From contig JAGHUN010000040.1 of assembly GCA_018064805.1 (NCBI GenBank), forward strand, positions 1-47,811: a stretch of 47,811 nt of DNA. The letters are read 5' to 3'. The notes below the pieces were generated by a model. The model was not told the origin of the DNA. It saw only the letters and a list, made by a program, of their open reading frames with translations, and did no database searches. The DNA comes from Candidatus Colinaster scatohippi. GTDB taxonomy: Bacteria; Bacillota; Clostridia; Lachnospirales; Lachnospiraceae. Below, piece by piece: positions 15,148 through 23,052 of this stretch; within the stretch, counting starts at the first letter, position 1; each line of letters starts with the position of its first letter. Both the position numbers and the translations under genes were made by a program.

Positions 15148-17007
15148 ATGAAAAAGAGAGCACTGTGGGAAAACTTAATACTGGCAATTGTGGCAGCAGG
15201 CCTACTGTGGGGAATCATAGCTTTGGTATTTGATTTTTACTATGATTTGAATGATGACATACTGATTAAGGATATTATTTCAGGTATTTATACAGGAAAG
15301 CCGGATGCTCACAATAATCAGATGATGTATCCGATCAGTATTCTATTTGTTTTTTTATATAATCTGATACCCGGTCTTCCATGGTTTGGAATTGCGGAAA
15401 TAGCCTGCTTTGTGATTTCCTTTGTAATTATATTTAGGCATTTGCTTACATATTTGGAACCACTGTGGCAGAGGTTATTATTAACAATTGTATTTACTGT
15501 TACATTCGCTACTCTGTATATATGGGAAATCGTAATGCTTCAGTATACAGTAGTAAGTGGCATGCTTTGTATTGCAGCAACTGTTATCGTATATACACAT
15601 AGCTGTCACAAAATAAAGGAGCCTGTTGCAGAATATATTAAGGCAATGATTCCTGCAATACTGTTGCTTGTGCTTGCATATAATTTTAGAAGTGAGATGT
15701 TCCTGCTTATGTGCCCATTTATGGGGGCGACGGGTATCGCAAGGTGGTTGGCAGAACCTGAGAAAAATGATGCAGAGAATTATAAGGGGATATTTGACTT
15801 AGCCAATATAAAAAAATACTTTTCATTTATTGCAGTAATTATCGCAACTATTATATTAACTACGGTTATTGATAAGGTGGCGTACAGTAGTAGCGACTGG
15901 AGGGAGTTCAGGCAGTTCTTTGATGCAAGAACCGAGGTATATGATTTTACAGGTATACCTGATTATAATGCAAACAGCGATTTCTATGAGGGACGGGGAA
16001 TTACCTTAGAACAGTATTCTCTTTTGGTAAACTACAATTTTGCGATAGATGAGGATATTGATGCAGAATTGCTTAATACGGTGGCTGATTTTGCAAAAAG
16101 CGGAAAAGCCCTGAATCCGGATGGAACCACATATTCCCGTACCTCCAAGACACTTAAAACCTCAATTGGGGAATATATCCGTAATATTTCGGATATAGAA
16201 GTAAAAAAGGATTATGATGCATCAACACCTTTTGCTGATGAAGCAGGTCAGTTTGGGCCATTTGCAGTAATTATAATGCTTTTATATGTTGCGGTATTCG
16301 TTGCGGCTTTTTATAGGAAAAAGAAAAAATTGTATTTATCCTTTTTAACCTTGTTTGCTTTTAGGAGTATTGCCTGGATTTTTGTATTACACAGGGGTAG
16401 AATCCTTCCACGAATTACTCACCCGATGTATTTGATAGAAATAGTGATTCTTGTAATGATGCTTCTGAACGAGCTTAAGGAGGCTCAGGTAGGAGTTAAG
16501 GATAACGGAAGGACAGGTTCAAGTGGCCCGGAAGTAATTATAGCCTTTTGTTGTATAACTGCGGTATTGCTTATTATTGTTTCAGTAGGATGTATTAGAA
16601 CACAATGGTCTGAAGTGAAGGAAAAAGGTCTGTTGCGTGACAATCTTAACAGACAGGAATGTATGCTGACACAGACACTTGAAAAGCAGGATAAATACTA
16701 TTATTTAGATGTATATTCAACTGTTGGTTGGACAGAGAAGGTATTTACCGGACAGAATTCCAAAAAGAATCAGCAGCTTGCAGGGGGATGGATGGCTTTT
16801 AGTCCTCTTAATAATGCTAAGAGAAGCGCATATGCCGATGATTATTATTTTGTAACATCACAAAATATTGATGAAATGAAATGGTTTAGAGACTGGTTGT
16901 ATGCAAAGACCGATAAGCAGGATGCAGAGATTGAATTAACGGACGTATTTGATAGTGAGAATGGTCAGTTATTTGTTTATAATATACCGGACGTAACAAA
17001 GGATTGA
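15148..17007 (+). CDS. GT-C-like polytopic membrane protein
   Basis: The 619-residue protein has an N-terminal helix followed by an acidic outer loop, DFYYDLNDDILIKD (Asp36, Asp37), then QMMYPISILF and about ten more membrane segments. A large soluble insert (about residues 245-365) separates membrane blocks, and the C-terminal 140 residues are extracytoplasmic. The NDD-containing first loop resembles GT-C enzymes that use lipid-linked sugars. The gene lies between wecE (6 bp) and the GtrB-like GT2, which may supply a polyprenyl-phosphate-sugar donor. The ribosome site is weak. It is not clearly homologous to 12181 beyond overall layout. Confidence 0.55.
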   Translation: MKKRALWENLILAIVAAGLLWGIIALVFDFYYDLNDDILIKDIISGIYTGKPDAHNNQMMYPISILFVFLYNLIPGLPWFGIAEIACFVISFVIIFRHLLTYLEPLWQRLLLTIVFTVTFATLYIWEIVMLQYTVVSGMLCIAATVIVYTHSCHKIKEPVAEYIKAMIPAILLLVLAYNFRSEMFLLMCPFMGATGIARWLAEPEKNDAENYKGIFDLANIKKYFSFIAVIIATIILTTVIDKVAYSSSDWREFRQFFDARTEVYDFTGIPDYNANSDFYEGRGITLEQYSLLVNYNFAIDEDIDAELLNTVADFAKSGKALNPDGTTYSRTSKTLKTSIGEYIRNISDIEVKKDYDASTPFADEAGQFGPFAVIIMLLYVAVFVAAFYRKKKKLYLSFLTLFAFRSIAWIFVLHRGRILPRITHPMYLIEIVILVMMLLNELKEAQVGVKDNGRTGSSGPEVIIAFCCITAVLLIIVSVGCIRTQWSEVKEKGLLRDNLNRQECMLTQTLEKQDKYYYLDVYSTVGWTEKVFTGQNSKKNQQLAGGWMAFSPLNNAKRSAYADDYYFVTSQNIDEMKWFRDWLYAKTDKQDAEIELTDVFDSENGQLFVYNIPDVTKD

Positions 17008-17029
17008 ATTGAACAGGATTGGACGGAAA

Positions 17030-17971
17030 ATGAAAAAGATAAGTTTTGTAATTCCATGCTATAGAAGCGAGAAGACGCTGCCTAAGGTTATCGAAGAGAT
17101 TAACAGTAAAATGAAGGAAATGTCAGACAGGTATACATATGAGATTATACTTGTTAATGATTCATCGCCTGATAATACCTATGGAGTTATAGAGTCTCTT
17201 TCGAAAACTCAGGAAAATATAATTGGAATCGATTTGGCCAAGAATTTTGGTCAGCATGCGGCACTTATGGCCGGTTTTCATTATGTTACCGGAGATATCC
17301 TTGTTTGCCTGGATGATGATGGGCAGACACCTGCTGATGAAGTTGACAAACTGCTTGATGCCATTGAAGCCGGTGAGGATGTTGCTTATGCAAAATATGG
17401 ACATAAAAAGCATTCACCGTTTAGGAATTTTGGCAGCTGGGTGAATGAAAAGATGCTTCAGTTTTTGCTTGGTAAACCTAAGGAATTATTTGTAAGCAGT
17501 TATTTTGCTGCACGGCGTTTTGTTGTTGATGAGATGCTTAAGTATGATAAGAATTATCCGTATGTAATAGGTCTTGTACTTAGAAGCACTAAGCATATAG
17601 TAAATGTAGAGGTTAATCATAGAGAGCGTGAGATTGGCAAAAGCGGATATACATTTAAGAAGCTGATTACACTTTGGATGAATGGCTTTACGGCATTTAG
17701 TGTGACGCCACTCAGAATATCAACCTATTCAGGAGTAATACTGGCAGCAATTGGTTTTATATATGGAATATATACTATTATCAAGCATTTTGTGGTGAGA
17801 CAGGCACCGGTTGGTTATGCATCAATGATGTCAGCGTTGATGTTCATTGGTGGAATGATACTGCTAATGCTTGGTATGGTAGGTGAGTATATAGGAAGAA
17901 TGTATATTGGTGTAAATAACGCACCTCAGTATGTTATTCGTAATACTACAAATGGTAAAAAGGAAGACTAA
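17030..17971 (+). CDS. GtrB/ArnC-like GT2 (polyprenyl-phosphate sugar synthase)
   Basis: The 313-residue protein joins a GT-A domain (KISFVIPCYRS, ILVNDSSPDNT, CLDDDGQTP) to two C-terminal membrane helices (about 226-252 and 262-288), ending in VGEYIGRMYIGVNNAPQYVI. This is the layout of bactoprenol glucosyltransferase GtrB, ArnC and dolichyl-phosphate mannose synthases. It should move a sugar from a nucleotide donor to undecaprenyl phosphate for GT-C enzymes. The ATG at 17030, with GGACGGA before it, is preferred over an in-frame TTG at 17009. The partner GtrA is at 10628. Confidence 0.87.
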   Translation: MKKISFVIPCYRSEKTLPKVIEEINSKMKEMSDRYTYEIILVNDSSPDNTYGVIESLSKTQENIIGIDLAKNFGQHAALMAGFHYVTGDILVCLDDDGQTPADEVDKLLDAIEAGEDVAYAKYGHKKHSPFRNFGSWVNEKMLQFLLGKPKELFVSSYFAARRFVVDEMLKYDKNYPYVIGLVLRSTKHIVNVEVNHREREIGKSGYTFKKLITLWMNGFTAFSVTPLRISTYSGVILAAIGFIYGIYTIIKHFVVRQAPVGYASMMSALMFIGGMILLMLGMVGEYIGRMYIGVNNAPQYVIRNTTNGKKED

Positions 17972-17975
17972 ATCC

Positions 17976-18040
17976 GGCTAATTGGTTTGTAACAGGTGAA
18001 TGGACTAATATGGCTAATTGGTTTGTAACAAATGAATGGA
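17976..18040 (+). repeat. 36-bp tandem duplication in the leader of pseI
   Basis: GGCTAATTGGTTTGTAACA occurs at 17976-17994 and again at 18012-18030, each followed by a TGAATGGA-containing segment. The period is 36 bp, an exact multiple of three. The second copy ends in the ribosome site of pseI (GGAG, 18038-18041). The duplication fills almost the whole gap between the GtrB-like gene and pseI. Confidence 0.85.
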
Positions 18041-18045
18041 GATAA
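18010..18045 (+). other. Possible 11-codon leader peptide ORF inside the tandem repeat
   Basis: ATG at 18010 opens MANWFVTNEWR followed by TAA (18043-18045), which ends 2 bases before the pseI ATG. The upstream repeat copy reads ANWFVTGEWTN in the same frame. A GGA lies 7 bases before this ATG in the first copy. Translation is possible but unproven, and the frame may only be a by-product of the duplication. Confidence 0.3.
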
Positions 18046-18047
18046 TA

Positions 18048-19100
18048 ATGGCAAAAACTATAGCTTTACCAAATGGGAGAATTATAGGTGATGGGCATCC
18101 GGCATATATAATTGCTGAAATGTCAGGGAACCATGCCGGAAGCAAGGAGCGTGCTCTGGAGATAATTCATGCTGCTAAGGAAGCAGGAGCGGACTGCATA
18201 AAGATACAGACATATACTCCGGATACGATTACTATTAATTGCAATAATAAGTATTTTCACATTGGTGATGGAACCTGGGAGGGTGAGAATCTCTATCACC
18301 TTTATGAGAAGGCATATACTCCGTGGGAATGGCAGGCGGATCTAAAGGCCTGTGCAGATAAAATAGGAATAGACTTTTTTTCTACACCATTTGACAAGAC
18401 TTCGGTTGATTTTCTTGAAGAGATTGGTGTTGATTTTTATAAAATCGCTTCCTTTGAGGTAGTAGATATACCGCTTATAGAATATGTTGCTTCCAAAAAG
18501 AAACCGATAATAATGTCAACAGGAATGGCAACAAAAGAGGAGATTACTGAAGCTGTTGCTGCAATGAAAAGTAGTGGCTGCGATGATATTGCATTGCTTC
18601 GTTGTGCAAGCGCCTATCCTGCGATTACTGATGAGATGAATCTTGCAACGATGTTGGATATGAAAAATGAATTCGATGTTCCGGTAGGTTTATCCGATCA
18701 TTCAATGGGTTCAGTAGGGGCGGTAACAGCTATTGCAAAGGGTGGCTCTATAATTGAGAAGCATTTCTGCCTAAGCAGAGAGATTGAGAATCCGGATGTC
18801 TCTTTCTCAATGCCACCGGAAGAGTTTGCATCTATGGTAAAGGACATAAGGCAGGCGGAAAAGGCAGAGGGTATGGTAAGCTATGGACCTACTACTCAGG
18901 AAATGGGAAATGTTCAGTTTAGGAAGTCTATATTTGTTGTTAAGGATGTAAAAAAGGGAGATGTTTTTACAGAGGAGAATATTCGGGTTATACGTCCGGG
19001 ATATGGTATGAAACCCAAATATTACAAAGAAATCCTCGGTAAAAAAGCTACTATGGACATAGAATTTGGTATGCCTTTCAAAGAGGAGTATTTTGAGTAA
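18048..19100 (+). CDS. pseI: Pseudaminic acid synthase
   Basis: The 350-residue protein has an N-terminal NeuB TIM barrel (AEMSGNHAGSKERALEII, CIKIQTYTPDTITI, YEKAYTPWEW, FFSTPFDKTSVDFLE, KIASFEVVDIPLI) and a C-terminal SAF (antifreeze-like) domain from about residue 285. The QTYTPDTITI and TPWEW blocks are PseI-type rather than NeuB or LegI. It condenses 2,4-diacetamido-2,4,6-trideoxy-L-altrose with phosphoenolpyruvate to make pseudaminic acid. ATG 18048 with GGAG 6 bases upstream is preferred over ATG 18036, which lies within the repeat. PseC and PseF are over 10 kb upstream in the same locus. Confidence 0.9.
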   Translation: MAKTIALPNGRIIGDGHPAYIIAEMSGNHAGSKERALEIIHAAKEAGADCIKIQTYTPDTITINCNNKYFHIGDGTWEGENLYHLYEKAYTPWEWQADLKACADKIGIDFFSTPFDKTSVDFLEEIGVDFYKIASFEVVDIPLIEYVASKKKPIIMSTGMATKEEITEAVAAMKSSGCDDIALLRCASAYPAITDEMNLATMLDMKNEFDVPVGLSDHSMGSVGAVTAIAKGGSIIEKHFCLSREIENPDVSFSMPPEEFASMVKDIRQAEKAEGMVSYGPTTQEMGNVQFRKSIFVVKDVKKGDVFTEENIRVIRPGYGMKPKYYKEILGKKATMDIEFGMPFKEEYFE

Positions 19101-19101
19101 T

Positions 19102-19548
19102 ATGAGTGATAAGTATTATTACAGATACGCTACAAAAGATGACGTGGATCTGATTTATAACTGGGCAAATGAAAAAGAAGTTAGAGCAAATTCCTTCAAT
19201 AGTAATGAGATAAAGTATGAGGACCATGTAAGGTGGTTTGACAGAATACTGTCAGATAAGGAGCATAATGTTCAACTGATACTGATGTGTGATGATACAC
19301 CTGTCGGACAGTGCAGACTCAGCATTGATAATAGGCAGGCAACAATTGGATTGAGTGTTGATAAGAATTACAGAGGTACAGGTGTGGGTAATGCCTTAAT
19401 ATCCAATATCTGTGAGTGGGTAAGGGAAAACCGTCCTGATATTAAAACTCTGATAGGTCAGATAAAGCCTGAAAATGAAGCCTCGGCTAAGGCAGTGATT
19501 AACTCCGGTTTTGTTGAGACATACAGAAACTATGAACTAAAATTGTAA
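19102..19548 (+). CDS. GNAT acetyltransferase resembling the domain fused to PseG
   Basis: The 148-residue GNAT starts YYYRYATKDDVDLIYNWANE, followed by VRANSFNSNEIKYEDHVRWF, PVGQCRLSID and the acetyl-CoA-binding YRGTGVGNALI. The NWAN...R.NSF...H..WF pattern is what I recall from GNAT domains fused to PseG hydrolases; here the domain stands alone. It could supply the PseH N-acetylation step. ATG 19102 is chosen, but a TTG at 19093 has AGGAG (19084-19088) closer to it. The gene follows pseI directly. Confidence 0.72.
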   Translation: MSDKYYYRYATKDDVDLIYNWANEKEVRANSFNSNEIKYEDHVRWFDRILSDKEHNVQLILMCDDTPVGQCRLSIDNRQATIGLSVDKNYRGTGVGNALISNICEWVRENRPDIKTLIGQIKPENEASAKAVINSGFVETYRNYELKL

Positions 19549-19571
19549 GATGTTACAGGAAAGTGGTTGTT

Positions 19572-20099
19572 ATGATTAAAGGTGTAGAAGTATATATTCG
19601 ACCGATAACATATGAGGATACCGAGCTTATAGTTAAATGGCGTAATCAGGACAATGTTAAGAAGTATTTCTTTTATAGAGAAGAATTTACATCTGATATT
19701 CATGAAAAATGGATGCGTGACAAGGTTGAAACAGGAGAAGTTGCCCAGTTTGTGGTATGTCTTAAGGAAAATGATGTGCCTGTCGGTTCCACATATCTGC
19801 GCGATATAGATACATACAACAAAACTGCAGAATACGGAGTTTTTTTGGGAGAAGAAAATATAAGAGGTTTGGGAGTTGGCAAAAGAGTGTTAATGCTGAC
19901 ACTGGATTATGCTTTTAATGAGCTTGGACTTGAAAAGATTATATCAAGGGCTATTACAAGTAATAAACCTTCCGTGTATTCCTTCCTCAATTCGGGGTTT
20001 GTGGTTGATGAAGAAGTAGCAGATGTACCGTGCTCAGATGGTGAAAAGGTGCCGATGACTATGATGAGCATAACAAAAGATAAGTATATGGGAAGATAA
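19572..20099 (+). CDS. GNAT acetyltransferase, PseH-like candidate
   Basis: The 175-residue protein begins VEVYIRPITYEDTELIVKWR, then IHEKWM, VPVGSTYLRDID, ENIRGLGVGKRVL (acetyl-CoA loop) and NKPSVYSFLNSGF. It belongs to the RimJ/RimL/PseH-like GNAT group. It may N-acetylate the 4-amino group of UDP-4-amino-4,6-dideoxy-L-AltNAc (PseH) or of dTDP-Fuc4N (WecD-like). ATG 19572 is preferred over GTG 19563; AGGA lies 11 bases upstream. Two adjacent GNATs after pseI suggest two different amino-sugar substrates or positions. Confidence 0.68.
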   Translation: MIKGVEVYIRPITYEDTELIVKWRNQDNVKKYFFYREEFTSDIHEKWMRDKVETGEVAQFVVCLKENDVPVGSTYLRDIDTYNKTAEYGVFLGEENIRGLGVGKRVLMLTLDYAFNELGLEKIISRAITSNKPSVYSFLNSGFVVDEEVADVPCSDGEKVPMTMMSITKDKYMGR

Positions 20100-20100
20100 T

Positions 20101-21909
20101 ATGACACAAAAAGGTGCAGATAAAAACAGCATATTGATAAAAGTACTGCCATATTTACTTGCCTTTATGGGAACCTGGAGCTTCAGAGGGATTTTAGCGC
20201 TACGAACAATGGAAAGTATTGCGTATACTAACAGTATTCTGGCTTTTTTCATTTTTATCGGAAGCGCATATATTCTTAACAGGATAGTTCCGGAATTTGT
20301 TGTGGCCGGAAAAAGGAAGCAGATATGTTCGGCTGTTTTCTCTGTTCTGTTTTCTATGGCAATGCAGTTTGGTGCCAGGATGGAATCAGCTGAAAATGTG
20401 CGTATTATGGACTTTTCTCTTTGGATTTCAATTGTGGCAATGGCATTAACACTGATGCCTGTTGTTAATAGTATCTGGGATAGGCTTGATTTTCTTGTAG
20501 TGCAGCTTTTTGATAAGGGCAGTAGTGAAAAAGAGAAAAAGCCTTTTAATATATATCAGATATGGGCAATTTTGTTACTATTATGGCTGCCTACTATGCT
20601 TGCACTGTATCCGGGAGCATTTGTATATGATGCCCAGGAAGAATATATAGAGGTTATATCAAGAACCTTTACGATGCATCATCCTCTTTTACATGTGCTG
20701 TTGCTTGGCGGAATTATTCATGCGGCAGAATATATCGGATGGACAGCCAATACAGGTATTGCGATTTATGTAATTCTCCAGATGACAGTGCTGTCAGGAA
20801 TATTTGCTTATAGCATCAAGCTGTTAGAGAAATGGGGATTGAAGAAGGTTGCTCTTGCGCTTGTAATGGCTTTTTATGCATTCTTTCCTCTTTTTCCGTT
20901 GTATTCTGTATGTACAGCAAAAGATACGCTTTTTACAGGCTTCTTTTTACTTGTTGTATTACTTCTTGTAAATCTTAAAAGCGGCAGCTTTTTTATGATG
21001 AAGGAGATGCTCTTGTTTGTCATCTCTTCGGTATTAATGATGCTTCTTAGAAATAATGGACTGTATGCATATATTGTTGCAATTCCATTTATTTATATAA
21101 TTCTTGTTAAGGAAAAAAATAAGTCTATAGCGGCAAAAACAGCAATTCTCATGCTTTTGTCGGTACTTCTTTTCTTTGGTGGTAATTTGATTTTGAAGAC
21201 CGCAACAGGAGCGGAAAGTAATGAGCATCAAGAGATGCTAACAGTGCCAATACAGCAGATATCAAGGGTTTATACTTACTCAAAGGATGTATTTACGGAT
21301 GAGGATATTGAGATACTTCATGAGGTTATTCCTGAAGAATATCTTGTTACATATAATTTGAGAATCAGTGATGTGTTAAAAAGCGGATTCGATAATTATG
21401 CCTATGAGTCAAACCCATCCAGATATAGGGCGCTTTGGTTGCGAATCGGCCTTAAGAAACCTATGATTTATCTTAATGCCTGGCTTGGCACTTCATATGG
21501 ATACTGGTATCCGGATGCAATAAATAATGTATATAAAGGCAATCAGATGTATACCTTCCAATATGGAGACAGTTCGTATTTTGGTTTTGAGACAGAACCT
21601 CCTGGAGAACGTGACAGTAAGTTTAAGGTTCTTGAGTTATTCTATAGAAATATGAGTCTTAACTTATTTCAACAGAAGGTTCCGGTAGTCAGTATGTTGT
21701 TCTCACCGGGATTTGTATTCTGGTTATTTATGTTGATTTTCTTTATGATTATTCGTGAAAGAAAAAACATAGTACCGCTGATTCCGGTATTGCTGTTATG
21801 GTTGACAGTGCTACTTGGACCAACAACAATTGTAAGATATGTATTGATTTTATGGTTTATTATTCCGCTATATCCGATTCTATTTGGCGATAATAAGAAG
21901 GGCAATTAA
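20101..21909 (+). CDS. DUF6020-type polytopic membrane protein (paralogue 1)
   Basis: The 602-residue protein has about twelve membrane segments. Motifs shared with two other proteins in this window are YPGAFVYDAQEE (170-181), HHPLLHVLL (193-201), SVCTAKDTLF, LLRNNGLYA and VPIQQISRVY. This set matches what I know of the DUF6020 family of integral membrane proteins, common near glycan genes. The acidic D.QEE and the HPLLH block in an outer loop resemble a GT-C active-site layout, so a lipid-linked-sugar transferase or related role is possible but unproven. It starts 1 bp after the GNAT stop. Confidence 0.65.
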   Translation: MTQKGADKNSILIKVLPYLLAFMGTWSFRGILALRTMESIAYTNSILAFFIFIGSAYILNRIVPEFVVAGKRKQICSAVFSVLFSMAMQFGARMESAENVRIMDFSLWISIVAMALTLMPVVNSIWDRLDFLVVQLFDKGSSEKEKKPFNIYQIWAILLLLWLPTMLALYPGAFVYDAQEEYIEVISRTFTMHHPLLHVLLLGGIIHAAEYIGWTANTGIAIYVILQMTVLSGIFAYSIKLLEKWGLKKVALALVMAFYAFFPLFPLYSVCTAKDTLFTGFFLLVVLLLVNLKSGSFFMMKEMLLFVISSVLMMLLRNNGLYAYIVAIPFIYIILVKEKNKSIAAKTAILMLLSVLLFFGGNLILKTATGAESNEHQEMLTVPIQQISRVYTYSKDVFTDEDIEILHEVIPEEYLVTYNLRISDVLKSGFDNYAYESNPSRYRALWLRIGLKKPMIYLNAWLGTSYGYWYPDAINNVYKGNQMYTFQYGDSSYFGFETEPPGERDSKFKVLELFYRNMSLNLFQQKVPVVSMLFSPGFVFWLFMLIFFMIIRERKNIVPLIPVLLLWLTVLLGPTTIVRYVLILWFIIPLYPILFGDNKKGN

Positions 21910-23043
21910 TTGAAGAAAACTCCTAATGACAGAAAAAGAATAGCTTTTTATATTGGAAGTCTCGGAAAAGGCGGAGCTGAGAGAGTGATTCGTAATCTTG
22001 CCTTGTTCTTTTATGAACAGGGCTATGATGTTTTTATGGTTACAAAGCTTAGAGAAGAAGTGGAATATGAGCTTAGACCGGAAATAACACGAATTATCGC
22101 AGATATAACGGATGCTGAGGATACGGGCAAGCGTCTGGGGAATCTTTTGGCAAGAATTAAGAAGCTTAAAGAAATTTGGAAAGAAATAAAACCTGATATT
22201 ATTGTTTCTTTTATAAGAAAAAATAATCTAATGGCTATTGCCAGTGCAATGCCACTTAAGATTCCTGTGGTTGTAAGTGTCAGGAGTGCACCGGAAAGAG
22301 AACTTGCGGGCAAAGGGGTTAAGCAGCTTACCTTTGCCATGTTTGGAAGGGCTGCCGGAATTGTTCTTCAGACAACGCAGGCTATGGAATATTTCCCTAA
22401 AAGGCTTCAGAAAAAGGCGGTTATTCTGCCTAACAGTATAAACAGAGAGTTTGCGGAATATCTGGATAATATGGGAGAGGTTTCACAAGGTAATAAGACT
22501 TCTGATTTCAGGGTAATTACTGTCGGAAGAATAGATGATAATAAGAATCAGAAGATGCTTGTGGAGGCGTTTGTTCAGGTCTGCGGCAGTGACAGTAAGT
22601 GGACACTTCATCTATATGGAGACGGCGAGAGCAGACAGAAGGTTGAAGCTATTGCAAAGGCAAGCAATGTGGCCGATAAAATTGTTTTTCATGGTGTAGT
22701 GGATAATATACCTGAAGAAATGAGTAAGGCTGATATTTTTGTACTACCTTCAAAGGTAGAAGGCATGCCTAATGCATTGATTGAAGCTATGGCAATGGGA
22801 AAGGCATGCATAAGCACAGACTGTCCTTGTGGTGGACCGGCTGATTTAATTGAGAATGAAGTATCGGGGATACTTATTAGGGTTGATGATAAGGAAGGCC
22901 TTGCAAGAGCCTTAGCCGGGCTGATGGAAGATGCGGATAGAAGACAGGCACTGGGGATTATGGCTTCAGATATAAGAAAGAGGCTTGCTCCAACTGAGGT
23001 TAATCGTAAGTGGCAGGAATATATTGAAAGTATAATAGGTTGA
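21910..23043 (+). CDS. Glycosyltransferase family 4
   Basis: The 377-residue GT-B enzyme shows IAFYIGSLGKGGAERVIRNL at the N-terminus (acceptor domain glycine loop), ITVGRIDDNKNQKMLVEAF in the donor domain and the EX7E motif in SKVEGMPNALIEAMAMG. Family members include the PglJ and PglH N-acetylgalactosaminyl transferases, and this protein has the same GGAERV start. The start is TTG directly at the previous stop (TAA then TTG), with AAGGG 7 bases upstream. A similar enzyme is encoded at 39992. Donor probably a UDP-HexNAc; specificity unproven. Confidence 0.88.
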   Translation: MKKTPNDRKRIAFYIGSLGKGGAERVIRNLALFFYEQGYDVFMVTKLREEVEYELRPEITRIIADITDAEDTGKRLGNLLARIKKLKEIWKEIKPDIIVSFIRKNNLMAIASAMPLKIPVVVSVRSAPERELAGKGVKQLTFAMFGRAAGIVLQTTQAMEYFPKRLQKKAVILPNSINREFAEYLDNMGEVSQGNKTSDFRVITVGRIDDNKNQKMLVEAFVQVCGSDSKWTLHLYGDGESRQKVEAIAKASNVADKIVFHGVVDNIPEEMSKADIFVLPSKVEGMPNALIEAMAMGKACISTDCPCGGPADLIENEVSGILIRVDDKEGLARALAGLMEDADRRQALGIMASDIRKRLAPTEVNRKWQEYIESIIG

Positions 23044-23052
23044 TATTAATTG

